Source: Thauera sp. K11 (GTDB lineage Bacteria > Pseudomonadota > Gammaproteobacteria > Burkholderiales > Rhodocyclaceae). From it: a stretch of DNA of 64,000 nucleotides. Within the stretch, counting starts at the first letter, position 1, and each line of letters starts with the position of its first letter. The notes under the pieces are model-generated. The model had not been told where the DNA came from and did not search any database. It worked only from the letters and a program-made list of their open reading frames with translations. Location: positions 372,001 to 436,000 of the forward strand of contig NZ_CP023439.1 in the NCBI RefSeq assembly GCF_002354895.1, read 5' to 3'. Both the position numbers and the translations under genes were made by a program. Positions 25,461 through 35,698 of this stretch are shown here, in pieces.

Positions 25461-26819
25461 TCAGGTCTTGACTTCGTTGCGGTTGGCGAGCTTGTGTTCC
25501 AGGTAATGGATGCTGGTGCCGCCCTTGTTGAAGCCGGGGTCCAGCATCAGCGTCTGGTGCAGCGGGATGTTGGTCTTGATGCCTTCGACCATCATCTCCG
25601 ACAGCGCGATGCGCATGCGGCGGATGGCCTGCTCGCGGGTGTCGCCGTAGGTGATGACCTTGCCGATCATCGAATCGTAGTGCGGCGGCACGGTGTAGCC
25701 GTTGTAGACGTGCGAGTCGACACGCACGCCCGGGCCGCCCGGCGTGTGCCAGTTGGTGATGCGGCCGGGAGACGGCGTGAACTTGAAGGGATCTTCGGCG
25801 TTCACCCGGCATTCGATGGCATGCCCGCGGAACTCGATGCTGCGCTGCCGGAACCACAGTTTCTCGCCGGCGGCGATGCGCACCTGGGCCTGCACGATGT
25901 CGATGCCGGTGATCATCTCGGTGACGGGGTGCTCGACCTGCACCCGCGTGTTCATCTCGATGAAGTAGAACTCGCCGTTCTCGTACAGGAACTCGAAGGT
26001 GCCGGCGCCGCGGTAGCCGATGGTGCGGCAGGCTTCGGCGCAGCGCTCGCCGATCTTGGCGATCAGCTTGCGGTCGATGCCGGGGGCGGGCGCTTCCTCG
26101 ATGACCTTCTGGTGGCGGCGCTGCATCGAGCAGTCGCGTTCGCCCAGATACACCGCGTTGCCGTGCTGGTCGGCCAGCACCTGGATTTCCACATGGCGCG
26201 GGTTCTCGAGGAACTTCTCCATGTAGACGGTCGGATTGCCGAACGCCGCCTGGGCTTCCGCCTTCGTGGTGGTCACCGCGTTCAGCAGTGCAGCCTCGGT
26301 ATGCACCACGCGCATGCCGCGACCGCCGCCGCCGCCGGCCGCCTTGATGATGACCGGATAGCCGACGGCGCGCGCGATGCGCACGATTTCCTTCGGATCG
26401 TCGGGCAGCGCGCCGTCCGAACCCGGCACGCAGGGCACGCCAGCGGCTCTCATCGCATCCTTGGCGGACACCTTGTCACCCATCATGCGGATGGTTTCCG
26501 CGCGCGGGCCGATGAAGACGAAGCCGGATTGCTCGACGCGCTCGGCGAAGTCGGCGTTTTCGGACAGGAAGCCGTAGCCGGGGTGGATCGCCTCGGCGTC
26601 GGTGACCTCGGCCGCCGAGATGATGGCGGGCACGTTGAGATAGCTCATGGCCGACGGCGCCGGGCCGATGCATACCGATTCGTCGGCGAGGCGGACGTAC
26701 TTCGCTTCGGTATCGGCTTCGGAATGGACCGCCACGGTCTTGATGCCCAGCTCGCGGCAGGCGCGCAGGACGCGCAGCGCGATCTCGCCGCGGTTTGCGA
26801 TCAGGATCTTCTCGAACAT
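25461..26819 (-). CDS. accC: Acetyl-CoA carboxylase biotin carboxylase subunit
   Basis: A 452-residue ATP-grasp enzyme that carboxylates biotin on AccB in the first step of fatty acid synthesis. Visible are the N-terminal [20 protein letters not shown], the glycine-rich ATP loop ([16 protein letters not shown]), [38 protein letters not shown] and the C-terminal biotin carboxylase domain. It starts 7 bases after the accB stop. Very strong conservation leaves no doubt about function. Confidence 0.98.
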   Translation of the reverse strand: MFEKILIANRGEIALRVLRACRELGIKTVAVHSEADTEAKYVRLADESVCIGPAPSAMSYLNVPAIISAAEVTDAEAIHPGYGFLSENADFAERVEQSGFVFIGPRAETIRMMGDKVSAKDAMRAAGVPCVPGSDGALPDDPKEIVRIARAVGYPVIIKAAGGGGGRGMRVVHTEAALLNAVTTTKAEAQAAFGNPTVYMEKFLENPRHVEIQVLADQHGNAVYLGERDCSMQRRHQKVIEEAPAPGIDRKLIAKIGERCAEACRTIGYRGAGTFEFLYENGEFYFIEMNTRVQVEHPVTEMITGIDIVQAQVRIAAGEKLWFRQRSIEFRGHAIECRVNAEDPFKFTPSPGRITNWHTPGGPGVRVDSHVYNGYTVPPHYDSMIGKVITYGDTREQAIRRMRIALSEMMVEGIKTNIPLHQTLMLDPGFNKGGTSIHYLEHKLANRNEVKT

Positions 26820-26826
26820 GGTGCGA

Positions 26827-27285
26827 TCAGCCGATCACGAACAGCGGCTGGCCGTATTCGACCGGCTGGCCGTTCTCGACCAGGATGGCTTTCACCGTGC
26901 CGCTGAATTCCGATTCGATCTCGTTCATCAGCTTCATCGCTTCGATGATGCACAGACGATCTCCCTCGGCGACCGTCTGGTTCAGTTCGATCAGCGGCTT
27001 GGCGCCCGGCGCCGTGGCGCGGTAGAAGGTGCCGACCATGGGCGACTTGACGATGTTGCCGGCGGGCAGGGCGTCTTCCGCCGGGGCTGCGGGGGCGGCG
27101 GCTGCCGGCGCTGCGGCGGCCACGGGCACGGGCGCGGCGATTGGAATCGGTGCGGCATAGGCGGCGGGTGCGCCGCCGACATGCTTGGCGATGCGGACCT
27201 TTTCCTCGCCTTCGGTGACTTCCAGTTCGGAAATGCCCGATTCTTGGACGAGGTCGATCAGTTTCTTGAGCTTGCGCAGATCCAT
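26827..27285 (-). CDS. accB: Acetyl-CoA carboxylase biotin carboxyl carrier protein
   Basis: A 152-residue carrier. The start is the ATG at 27285 ([18 protein letters not shown]); the open frame upstream is not coding. An N-terminal helix region is followed by an Ala/Pro linker (residues ~55-75) and the biotinyl domain with the modified lysine in the [10 protein letters not shown] motif. AccB shuttles carboxybiotin between AccC, encoded next, and the AccA/AccD transferase. AccB often autoregulates its operon in other bacteria; nothing in the sequence proves that here. Confidence 0.97.
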   Translation of the reverse strand: MDLRKLKKLIDLVQESGISELEVTEGEEKVRIAKHVGGAPAAYAAPIPIAAPVPVAAAAPAAAAPAAPAEDALPAGNIVKSPMVGTFYRATAPGAKPLIELNQTVAEGDRLCIIEAMKLMNEIESEFSGTVKAILVENGQPVEYGQPLFVIG

Positions 27286-27615
27286 GCTGTTCTCCGTGTC
27301 GGACGGCCGGCCTGTTTGCGGCTGTCCGGGATGAATGGTTGTTCTATGCCTGCCTCGATGCAGGCCGGAATACGGATGCGGAAAGGGGGCGGCGGGCGCG
27401 TGCGTGCGCACCGGGCTCGCGGGTGGTGCATGAGGGGGCGTCCGGGCCTCCCGCGGAGGCCGGGAATGGCCCGCGCGCGGTCGCAAGGACCGCTGGCAGG
27501 CCGGGCGCGGACTGCCCGGCGCCGGACTGCAGGCAGCAATTTGGACGCATCATGCAAACAAGTTTGCCGCAATTCCCGACAACTTGTCTACGCTCGAGGG
27601 TTTGCGGCCTTCGCT
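27286..27615 (-). other. Intergenic region upstream of accB (probable acc promoter and leader)
   Basis: These 330 bases separate tlpA from accB, both on the minus strand, and have no credible gene. They include a 6-2-6 inverted repeat GCAAAC-AA-GTTTGC at 27554-27567 in a locally AT-richer patch, the best candidate for an operator or promoter region. In several related bacteria aroQ sits between tlpA and accB; it is absent here. No riboswitch or terminator was recognised. Confidence 0.4.
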
Positions 27616-28161
27616 TCAGGATGCGAGCAGTGCGCGGATTTTGCCTTCGAGTTCGGCCCGCTTCAAGGTGCCGAGCTTGACGTGGCGGACCTTGCCGTCG
27701 CGATCGAAAATCACGGTGAAGGGCAGGGCCTGCGCCTGGTTGCCGAAGCCGGCGGCCAGTCCGAGCACCTGTGGCGAGGCGATGAGCAGCGGATAGGGAA
27801 CGTCCAGTTCCTTGTCGAATGCGCGCACCTTGTCGGCATCGTCGATGCTGAGGCCGACGAACTGGACGGGATCCCCGGCCAGCGCGCGGCTGGCGTCGGA
27901 GAAATCGGGAATCTCCTTGCGGCAGGGGGGGCACCACGTCGCCCAGAAGTTGACCACGACGACCTTGCCGCGCCACTGCGCCATCGTCTGCTCGTTGCCG
28001 TCGGTGTCGGGCAGTTGCAGGGCGAAGAGGGCATCCACGGTTTCCTGCGCCACGACCTGGGCGGGCGCCGAGGGGGCGAACTGGCGGCTGGCAAGGAAGC
28101 CGGCCGCGCCGGCGACGGCGGCAACGGCGATCAGGAGGGCGATCCGGGCGCCGCGGGTCAT
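27616..28161 (-). CDS. TlpA-family thiol:disulfide oxidoreductase
   Basis: A 181-residue periplasmic thioredoxin-like protein. An N-terminal signal anchor (RIALLIAVAAVAGAAGFLA) is followed by a thioredoxin fold with the active-site WCPPC in VNFWATWCPPCRKEIP and the cis-Pro region ALPFTVIFDRDG. TlpA/ResA-type proteins reduce apocytochrome c or copper-site cysteines. No cytochrome maturation genes are adjacent, so the client is unknown. It overlaps the preceding gene by ATGA. Confidence 0.92.
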   Translation of the reverse strand: MTRGARIALLIAVAAVAGAAGFLASRQFAPSAPAQVVAQETVDALFALQLPDTDGNEQTMAQWRGKVVVVNFWATWCPPCRKEIPDFSDASRALAGDPVQFVGLSIDDADKVRAFDKELDVPYPLLIASPQVLGLAAGFGNQAQALPFTVIFDRDGKVRHVKLGTLKRAELEGKIRALLAS

Positions 28162-28778
28162 CCGTGGGCTTCCTCGCCACCCTGCGTCGCGGGCGCGTTC
28201 TGCAGCAGGACCTCGACCTGGGCGAGGCGCGCGCGATCCTGTCCGCGGCGCCCGCGGCGCTCGGCGCTGGCCGGATAGACCGACAGACGCACCGGCACGT
28301 CGTCCCAGTCGAAGCTCAGGATGGCTTCCGGCAGGTCGGGCGCCGGGCGCCGGGGCTCGCGGTGCTCGTAGGCCACGTCCTGGTTCAGGAAGAAGATCTC
28401 GACCTCCTTGGTGCTCTCGGGGTAGAGGTCGATCTCCAGTTCCGAGTAGCGGCCGGCGGTGCCGTCGAGCGCGCCGCCGGTCAGGTAGGGGCGAAAATCC
28501 TCCAGCAGGCGCATGATCTCCACCGCCGCGCTGCGCATCTCGTGCAGCCGCTGCGGCTGTTCCTCGTCCTGGTACAGCGCTTGCCAGGCGCGCAGTTCGG
28601 CTTCGATCTCGGCGTTGTTGGGGAGGACCTCGGCGTCGACCGCGCCGAGCTGGCGCGCGGCCTTGCGCTTGGCGAAGCCGAAGTCGCTGATGCCGTCTTC
28701 GGCCATCATGCGTGCCGCGAGCGCGGCGATCTCTCGCCGCAGGTTACCGCTTCGGAATGCGTGTGCATGGGAAGGCAT
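28158..28778 (-). CDS. Conserved hypothetical protein, possible nucleotidyltransferase-like fold
   Basis: A 206-residue soluble protein I recognise only as a betaproteobacterial conserved gene next to mpl. The middle part, FRPYLTGGALDGTAGRYSEL followed by EIDLYPESTKEVEIFFLN, resembles the GS-x10-DxD region of minimal nucleotidyltransferases, but the first Ser is Gly and the first Asp is Glu here. The N-terminal ~80 residues look helical; the tail is basic and glutamine-rich. Start is the ATG at 28778, after which the frame matches the conserved part; the frame is open far upstream by chance. It overlaps the tlpA start by four bases, so the two are co-translated. Confidence 0.72.
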   Translation of the reverse strand: MPSHAHAFRSGNLRREIAALAARMMAEDGISDFGFAKRKAARQLGAVDAEVLPNNAEIEAELRAWQALYQDEEQPQRLHEMRSAAVEIMRLLEDFRPYLTGGALDGTAGRYSELEIDLYPESTKEVEIFFLNQDVAYEHREPRRPAPDLPEAILSFDWDDVPVRLSVYPASAERRGRRGQDRARLAQVEVLLQNAPATQGGEEAHG

Positions 28779-28922
28779 GGCTACAGGCTCGAGTGGAAGC
28801 GGGATCGTCCGGCGGCTGGGGCGCTGCGAACAAGCGGGCGCCCGATTGCCGTCGGTTAGAATGCGACCCATTTTACACGGGCCGGTTGCAATCGGATGAC
28901 GGCCTCGCGGAGCACAAAGTTC

Positions 28923-30275
28923 ATGCATATCCACATTCTCGGCATCTGCGGCACCTTCATGGGCGGCGTCGCGCTGCTCGCCCGGGCGGCGGGCCACGAG
29001 GTCACCGGCTGCGATGCGAACGTCTATCCGCCGATGAGTACCCAGCTCGAAGAGCAGGGCATTGCGCTCACCGAGGGCTACGACGCGTCGCAGATCGATC
29101 TCGCGCCGGACATGTTCGTGATCGGCAACGCCGTATCGCGCGGCAACCCGCTGCTCGAGGCCATCCTCGACCGCGGGCTGCCGTATGCATCGGGGCCGCA
29201 GTGGCTGGCCGAGCACGTGCTCGCCGGACGCTGGGTGCTGGCGGTGGCGGGGACCCACGGCAAGACGACCACCACCTCGCTGCTGGCGTGGATGCTGGAG
29301 GACGCCGGCCTGAATCCGGGCTTCCTGGTGGGCGGCGTGCCGCAGAACTTCGGCGTGTCGGCACGGCTGACGGAGTCGCCGTTCTTCGTCATCGAGGCGG
29401 ACGAGTACGACACGGCGTTCTGCGACAAGCGCTCCAAGTTCGTGCATTACCGGCCGCGCACCGCGATCCTGAACAACCTCGAGTTCGACCATGCGGACAT
29501 CTTTGCCGATCTGGCGGCGATCGAGACGCAGTTCCACCATCTCGTACGCACCATCCCCGGCAGCGGGCGCATCGTCGCCAATGCGCACGAAGACAGCCTG
29601 AAGCGGGTGATCGCGCGCGGTTGCTGGTCCGAACTCGAGTGGTTCAACGACGATGAGCAGTGGTCGGCCTCCACGGGCGCGTCCGATGCCGAGGCGGTGT
29701 TCAGGCTGGGCAGCGCCGAACTCGGCCGCGCCGCGATGCCGCTGGCCGGCCGGCACAACCGCGAGAACGCGCTGGCGGCGATCGCGGCGGCGCGCCACGT
29801 GGGCGTGGCGCCGGCGCAGGCGATCGCCAGCTTGGCGCGCTTCCAGGGCATCAAGCGGCGGCTGGAGGTGCGTGGCACGGTGCGCGGCGTCACGGTCTAC
29901 GACGATTTTGCGCACCATCCGACGGCCATCGCGCTCACCGTCGACGGCCTGCGGCGGCGCGAGACCTCGGGGCGCATCCTGGCCGTACTCGAACCGCGCT
30001 CGAACACGATGAAACTGGGCGTGATGAAGGCGCAACTGCCGGCCAGCCTCGAGCAGGCCGATGCGGTCTTCTGCTATGCGGGCGGGCTGGGCTGGGATGC
30101 GGCGGCGGCGCTGTCACCGCTGGGCGCTAGGGCGCGGGCCTATGAAGCGCTCGATGCGCTGGTCGCGGACGTGGTGGCGATGGCGCGGGCGGGTGACCAC
30201 GTCCTGGTGATGAGCAACGGCGGCTTCGGCGGAGTGCACCAGAAACTGCTGGATGCGCTTGCCGCGACGGCCTGA
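28923..30275 (+). CDS. mpl: UDP-N-acetylmuramate:L-alanyl-gamma-D-glutamyl-meso-diaminopimelate ligase
   Basis: A 450-residue Mur-ligase-family enzyme that reattaches recycled murein tripeptide to UDP-MurNAc. It starts MHIHILGICGTFMGGVALLA, the Mpl form of the N-terminal nucleotide-sugar site, has the ATP loop [15 protein letters not shown], the FFVIEADEYDTAFCDKRSKF segment and the C-terminal DDFAHHPTAIALTVDGL. These distinguish it from MurC, which is encoded at 46884. The ATG at 28923 is chosen on family length. It indicates active peptidoglycan recycling with meso-DAP peptides. Confidence 0.96.
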   Translation: MHIHILGICGTFMGGVALLARAAGHEVTGCDANVYPPMSTQLEEQGIALTEGYDASQIDLAPDMFVIGNAVSRGNPLLEAILDRGLPYASGPQWLAEHVLAGRWVLAVAGTHGKTTTTSLLAWMLEDAGLNPGFLVGGVPQNFGVSARLTESPFFVIEADEYDTAFCDKRSKFVHYRPRTAILNNLEFDHADIFADLAAIETQFHHLVRTIPGSGRIVANAHEDSLKRVIARGCWSELEWFNDDEQWSASTGASDAEAVFRLGSAELGRAAMPLAGRHNRENALAAIAAARHVGVAPAQAIASLARFQGIKRRLEVRGTVRGVTVYDDFAHHPTAIALTVDGLRRRETSGRILAVLEPRSNTMKLGVMKAQLPASLEQADAVFCYAGGLGWDAAAALSPLGARARAYEALDALVADVVAMARAGDHVLVMSNGGFGGVHQKLLDALAATA

Positions 30276-30393
30276 CGGCGGCGCGGTGGGCCTTCGGTGT
30301 GCCGCGCGACGCCTGCCATCGGGCATCGGGGCTGTTCCAGGCAGGCCGGGGATGGCCCGCATCACTGCTTGCCGGTGACCGCGCGTCTCCGCG

Positions 30394-31676
<1,283 letters not shown>

Positions 31677-32132
31677 TCAGCCGGCATCGAAGGCACCCGG
31701 TAACCAGGTGATGCCGGTCTCGTCGAGCCCGTCGAGCAGCACGGCGTCGAAGCGGCAGGGCGCGGCGCGGTGGCAGCGCCCGGCGGCGCCAAGCCACCAT
31801 TGCGCGGCAAGGAGGATGCGCCGGCGCTTGGCGGCGGTGATGCTCTCGGCCGCGCCGCCGAAGCGGCTGCCGGTGCGCAGCCGCACCTCGACGAAGACCA
31901 CCGTGCCGCGATCCAGGCAGACGATATCGACCTCGCCGCCGCGGCAGCGCACGTTGCGTTCGATGACGCGCAGCCCGTGGCGGGCGAGATGCCGTGCCGC
32001 GAGATCCTCGGCGAATCGTCCGCGCGCTTGCGCCGGCGTCGGCCGCACGCCGACAATGCGGGGCGTCGCAGTTGCCGCCTCCCGGCCTGCCGAGTCCGTT
32101 TCCGCCGGTGCGCGGGTGTCGCGTTTCGTCAT
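31677..32132 (-). CDS. yraN: YraN family protein (UPF0102, endonuclease-like fold)
   Basis: A 151-residue small protein. The conserved core is [20 protein letters not shown], then [20 protein letters not shown] with R in place of the more usual K after FVEV, giving an E-x-D...E-V-R pattern like Holliday-junction-type nucleases. Function is unproven in the family. The N-terminal ~35 residues are a basic extension of low conservation. It begins the minus-strand yraN-diaA-dolP group, divergent from rsmI by 45 bases, the classical arrangement. Confidence 0.9.
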   Translation of the reverse strand: MTKRDTRAPAETDSAGREAATATPRIVGVRPTPAQARGRFAEDLAARHLARHGLRVIERNVRCRGGEVDIVCLDRGTVVFVEVRLRTGSRFGGAAESITAAKRRRILLAAQWWLGAAGRCHRAAPCRFDAVLLDGLDETGITWLPGAFDAG

Positions 32133-32177
32133 CGCCGCCTTCCTGAGTTTCCTGTCCGCGCCTGGCGCGCCCGTCCC

Positions 32178-33071
32178 ATGAACGATCTTCCGACCGCAGC
32201 CGGCTCTCCGCTTTCCAGTACGCCGTCATTGTATGTGGTGGCCACGCCGCTCGGAAACCTGCAGGACGTCACCCTGCGCGCACTCGCGGTGCTGCGCGCG
32301 GTCGACGTCGTCGCGGCGGAGGACACGCGCCACAGCCAGCGCCTGTTCGATGCCTGCGGCATCCGCACGCGCATGCTGGCGCTGCACGAGCACAACGAGC
32401 AGGTGGCCGCCAGCCAGTTGATCGAGCTGCTGGCGCAGGGGCGGCATGTCGCGCTCATCACCGATGCCGGCACGCCCGCGGTGTCCGATCCGGGCGCGCG
32501 GGCGGTGGCGCGGGTGCGTGCCGCCGGCCATCCGGTGGTGCCGGTGCCGGGCGCGTGCGCCGCGGTCGCGGCCTTGTCGGTGTCGGGCTTTGCGGAGGCG
32601 GGTTTCCGCTTCGTCGGTTTTCTGCCGCCGAAGAGCGCGGCGCGGCGTGCCGCGCTCGAGAAACTGGCCGGCGATCCCGACGTGCTGGTGTTCTACGAGG
32701 CGCCGCACCGGGTGGCCGAATGCGTGGCCGACATGGCTGCGGTGCTGGGCGGGATGCGCGAGGTCCTGATCGCGCGCGAACTGACCAAGCTGCACGAGGA
32801 GATCGCCTGCCTGATGCTCGCCGATACGGCCGCCTGGTTCGCCGCCGATCCGAACCGCAGTCGCGGCGAGTTCGTGCTGGTGGTGCGCGGCGCGCCCGCG
32901 GCGGAAGGGCTGGACGCGGAGGCGGAGAAGGTCCTGTCGTTGTTGCTGGCGGAACTGCCGGTCAAGACGGCGTCGCGCCTTGCCGCCGAGATTTCGGGAG
33001 CGCCCCGCAATGCGCTGTATGCACGCGCGCTGCAGCTCAAGGCCAAGGGCGGCGGGCAGGCTCCGGCGTAG
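32178..33071 (+). CDS. rsmI: 16S rRNA (cytidine1402-2'-O)-methyltransferase
   Basis: A 297-residue tetrapyrrole-methylase-fold enzyme that methylates C1402 of 16S rRNA. The family start [67 protein letters not shown] and [13 protein letters not shown] are all present. The ATG at 32178 adds about 20 residues before the conserved core. Divergent from yraN. The partner methylase for the same base, rsmH, is encoded at 36139. Confidence 0.96.
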   Translation: MNDLPTAAGSPLSSTPSLYVVATPLGNLQDVTLRALAVLRAVDVVAAEDTRHSQRLFDACGIRTRMLALHEHNEQVAASQLIELLAQGRHVALITDAGTPAVSDPGARAVARVRAAGHPVVPVPGACAAVAALSVSGFAEAGFRFVGFLPPKSAARRAALEKLAGDPDVLVFYEAPHRVAECVADMAAVLGGMREVLIARELTKLHEEIACLMLADTAAWFAADPNRSRGEFVLVVRGAPAAEGLDAEAEKVLSLLLAELPVKTASRLAAEISGAPRNALYARALQLKAKGGGQAPA

Positions 33072-33150
33072 GCCATCCGCGGAATATTGGCGCGCCGGGG
33101 CAAGTGCCGGGCGCCGTATAATCGGTGCGCTCCGAACCGGGAAAGGCTCC

Positions 33151-34185
33151 ATGCAATCGATCACCCTCATCCGCCCAGACGACTGGCATCTGCACGTGCG
33201 TGACGGCGACGCGCTCGAAGCAGTCGTGCCGCATACCGCTGCGCGCTTCGGCCGTGCGCTGATCATGCCCAACCTGAAACCGCCGGTGACCACCACCGAG
33301 CAGGCACTGGCCTATCGCGAGCGCATTCTCGCCGCGGTGCCGGGCAGTCGTTTCGAGCCGCTGATGAGCCTGTACCTCACCGACAACCTGCCGCCGGACG
33401 AGATCGACCGTGCCAGGGCGAGCGGCAGGATCGTCGCGGTGAAGCTCTATCCGGCGGGCGCGACGACGAATTCCGATGCTGGCGTCACGGCGATCGACAA
33501 GGTCTATCCGGTGCTCGAGCGCATGGAGGCGCTCGGCATGGTGCTGTGCGTGCATGGCGAGGCGACCGGCCACGATGTGGACGTGTTCGACCGCGAGCAC
33601 GTCTTCATCGAGCGCGTGCTGTCGCCGCTGGTGCGCCGCTTCCCCAGGCTGCGCGTCGTCTTCGAGCACATCACCACCGCCGAGGCGGCGCAGTTCGTGC
33701 GCGCGGCCGGCGCCAACGTGGCGGCGACGGTGACCGCGCACCATCTGCTGCTCAACCGCAACGCCATCTTCGCGGGCGGCATCCGGCCGCATCACTATTG
33801 CCTGCCCGTGCTCAAGCGCGAGACGCATCGCCGCGCGCTGGTCGAGGCGGTGACTTCGGGCAATCCGCGCTTCTTCCTCGGCACCGATTCGGCGCCGCAT
33901 GCGCGCAGCACCAAGGAAGCGGCCTGCGGCTGTGCCGGCTGCTACACCGCGCATGCCGGCATCGAGCTGTATGCGGAAGTCTTCGATGCCGCCGGGGCGC
34001 TGGAAAAGCTGGAAGCCTTCGCCAGCCTGAACGGCCCGGCCTTCTACGGCCTAGCGCCGAACGCCGACACGATCACGCTGCGGCGCGAGAGCTGGGAGGT
34101 GCCGGCGTCCTACGGCTACCTTGGCGACGATCCGCTGGTTCCCCTGCGCGCCGGCGAAGCGGTGGCGTGGAAGCTGGTCGCCTGA
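33151..34185 (+). CDS. pyrC: Dihydroorotase (type II, homodimeric)
   Basis: A 344-residue zinc amidohydrolase that converts carbamoyl aspartate to dihydroorotate in pyrimidine synthesis. Metal ligands are visible: [11 protein letters not shown] at the N-terminus, the carboxylated Lys in [32 protein letters not shown] and the catalytic Asp of FLGTDSAPH. Length and motifs match E. coli PyrC. A TATAAT is at 33117-33122 upstream, giving the gene its own promoter between rsmI and pyrC. Confidence 0.97.
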   Translation: MQSITLIRPDDWHLHVRDGDALEAVVPHTAARFGRALIMPNLKPPVTTTEQALAYRERILAAVPGSRFEPLMSLYLTDNLPPDEIDRARASGRIVAVKLYPAGATTNSDAGVTAIDKVYPVLERMEALGMVLCVHGEATGHDVDVFDREHVFIERVLSPLVRRFPRLRVVFEHITTAEAAQFVRAAGANVAATVTAHHLLLNRNAIFAGGIRPHHYCLPVLKRETHRRALVEAVTSGNPRFFLGTDSAPHARSTKEAACGCAGCYTAHAGIELYAEVFDAAGALEKLEAFASLNGPAFYGLAPNADTITLRRESWEVPASYGYLGDDPLVPLRAGEAVAWKLVA

Positions 34186-34219
34186 CCGTCGGGCCATCGG
34201 CGTGCGGGAGGAGGTGAGG

Positions 34220-34657
34220 ATGTCGATCCGCAATGCTTCGCGCGCGGCGCGGCTGCTGCTTGCCGCCGCCTGCCTGCCGCTGCTCGCCGGCTGCGAGAAC
34301 AGCGCCACCGCGTTTTCGATCGAGGGCAAGGACCATGCACTGATCCTGGTACGCGAGCAGGCATGGGTGTGGAACAGCGAGCTGGCGCAGTACATCGTCG
34401 CGTCGCGCCTGCCGCATTGCCAGCGCCGCGTCGCCATTCATCCGGGTTCGACGACGCTGGTCGAAATGGAGGTCTACGAAGCCGGCGACCGCCTGTGGGC
34501 GCTGCACCAGGGGGATCGCTGGTACCTTGCCGGCACCGAGCGCTGCCTGGTGCAGGACTGGAATCCGTCCGGCGGCCAGGCGCCTGGGCCCCTGGTCGGC
34601 AGCTTCCGCCTCAAGGACGGCGTCGCCGCCTTCGTCAAGGCGGAGCCTGCGCGCTGA
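34220..34657 (+). CDS. Putative lipoprotein, hypothetical
   Basis: A 145-residue protein with a good ribosome site (GAGGTGAGG) before the ATG and a lipobox at PLLAGC. The mature part has several Trp residues and two Cys (PHCQRRV, TERCLVQDW) that could form a disulfide. I recognise no domain. It lies between pyrC and the RNase P RNA gene, 34 bases after pyrC, and may be cotranscribed with it. Confidence 0.75.
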   Translation: MSIRNASRAARLLLAAACLPLLAGCENSATAFSIEGKDHALILVREQAWVWNSELAQYIVASRLPHCQRRVAIHPGSTTLVEMEVYEAGDRLWALHQGDRWYLAGTERCLVQDWNPSGGQAPGPLVGSFRLKDGVAAFVKAEPAR

Positions 34658-34708
34658 ACGCTTCCGCTTTCCGCGGCCGGCCGGCGCCGAAGGTGGCGCC
34701 CGCCAGCG

Positions 34709-34714
34709 TATAAT
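34709..34714 (+). promoter_or_regulatory. -10 element of the RNase P RNA promoter
   Basis: A perfect TATAAT sits 7 bases before the predicted 5' end of rnpB. The -35 region 17 bp upstream has no good match, which is common for GC-rich genomes. The spacing to the P1 helix supports the transcription start near 34721. Confidence 0.6.
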
Positions 34715-34721
34715 CATCGTC

Positions 34722-35265
34722 GGGAAGTTCGCCAGGCAGTCGCTGCGCACCTCGTCGTGCGTGGAGGAAAGTCCGGGCCCCGTAGAGCAGGATGCCGGCT
34801 AACGGCCGGGCGTCGCGAGGCGACGGAAAGTGCAACAGAGAGCAGACCGCCGATGGCTGTCCGGACCCTGCCGCTGAAATGCGGCAGGGTCTCTCTCCTG
34901 AAAAGGAGGGAGTCGTGCTTCGGCACGATCGGGGGCTGCCGCGCAAGCGGCGGCAGCGGGCGCGGCGCATGCCGCGCCCGCCGGATCAGGCAAGGGTGAA
35001 ACGGTGCGGTGTCGCGCGCAGGCGCGATGCCGGTCGGCGCAGCAGCGCCGTCGGGTAAGAGCCCACCGCGGACGTGGCAACACGGACGGCACGGCAAACC
35101 CCATCCGGGGCAAGGCCAAATAGGGGAGCAATGACGTGGCTCGCGTCGCTCCCGGGTAGGCTGCTAGAGCGTCACGGTAACGTGCCGCCCAGAGGAATGA
35201 CTGCCCGATGATGCCGGCTCGCGCCGGTGTCGTTCGACAGAACCCGGCTTATCGGCGAACTTCCC
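34722..35265 (+). ncRNA. rnpB: RNase P RNA (class A), enlarged
   Basis: The catalytic RNA that trims the 5' leader of tRNA precursors. The ends pair as P1 (GGGAAGTTCGCC at 34722-34733 with GGCGAACTTCCC at 35254-35265). The universally conserved blocks are present in order: GGAGGAAAGTCCGGGC (from 34762), AGAGCAGACCGCCGATGG, GATCAGGCAAGGGTGAAA, GTAAGAGCCCACCGCG, GGGGCAAGGCCAAATAGGGG, GGGTAGGCTGCTAGAG, GAATGACTG and ACAGAACCCGGCTTATCGG. At about 544 nt it is far longer than the 377-nt E. coli RNA; the extra length is a multi-hairpin insertion in the P12 region (34864-34979) and another in the P13 region (35012-35050). Boundaries are from base pairing and may be off by a few bases. Confidence 0.95.
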
Positions 35266-35601
35266 CACTCGAATTTCCCCGCCTCTTACCCGCTTCTTCG
35301 CGCGCCCCGGTCGCAGGGCGAGCCGCGGGAGGCAGCGTACGTGCGTGCCGGCTGCCGGCCCCCTCGTTTTTCCCAGACCGCCGCAGCACGAAAGGCTGCG
35401 CTCTCCTCCTCCCGGCGCGGTCCGTCAGGGCCGTTTCGTCGCGCCATTCCCCACTTCCCCCCACTTTTTCCGCGGCACGCCTTCCAGTTCGTGCGCTTTT
35501 TCATGAACGTCTTTCATCAGCCTTGATTTTTCAGGTTTTCTCGGGATACGGCGGGCGGCCATAAGTCATTGTGTATCAAAGAAAAACGCGCGGGTGTGCG
35601 C
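35266..35601. other. Intergenic region between rnpB and the dcw promoter
   Basis: About 340 bases with no credible gene; short open frames here lack ribosome sites and family similarity. The DNA changes from GC-rich to more T-rich towards the right (CTTGATTTTTCAGGTTTTC near 35521-35539), which may help terminate rnpB, but no clear GC hairpin precedes the T-rich stretches. The right end leads into the mraZ promoter. Confidence 0.4.
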
Positions 35602-35630
35602 TTGACCCGCATGGGGTGATGCACTAAAGT
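35602..35630 (+). promoter_or_regulatory. Sigma-70-type promoter of the dcw (mraZ) operon
   Basis: TTGACC (35602-35607) and TAAAGT (35625-35630) are separated by 17 bp, giving good matches to -35 and -10 elements. The predicted start is near 35637, inside the MraZ repeat block and about 60 bases before the mraZ ATG. No other strong promoter was seen before ftsZ, so this probably drives a transcript of up to 16 kb. Confidence 0.6.
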
Positions 35631-35668
35631 GGAGACAAGTGGAAAAAAGTGGGTAGAAGTGTCATTTC
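35629..35668 (+). promoter_or_regulatory. Four MraZ-type operator repeats
   Basis: GTGG-type repeats begin at 35629 (GTGGAGACAA), 35639 (GTGGAAAAAA), 35649 (GTGGGTAGAA) and 35659 (GTGTCATTTC, degenerate), spaced exactly 10 bp. MraZ in other bacteria binds direct TGGGN repeats with 5-bp spacers just upstream of its own gene and represses the dcw operon. The position overlapping the -10 and the start site suits repression. Confidence 0.7.
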
Positions 35669-35698
35669 GATGCTTCGCCAATGCCGCCAGGGGGTTTG

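Noticed and set aside
28896..30275. murC duplicate
   Set aside because: N-terminal and central motifs match Mpl, the recycling ligase; the true murC is at 46884.
35208..35564. Open frames over the end of rnpB and the following gap
   Set aside because: They overlap the structured RNA or lack ribosome sites and similarity.
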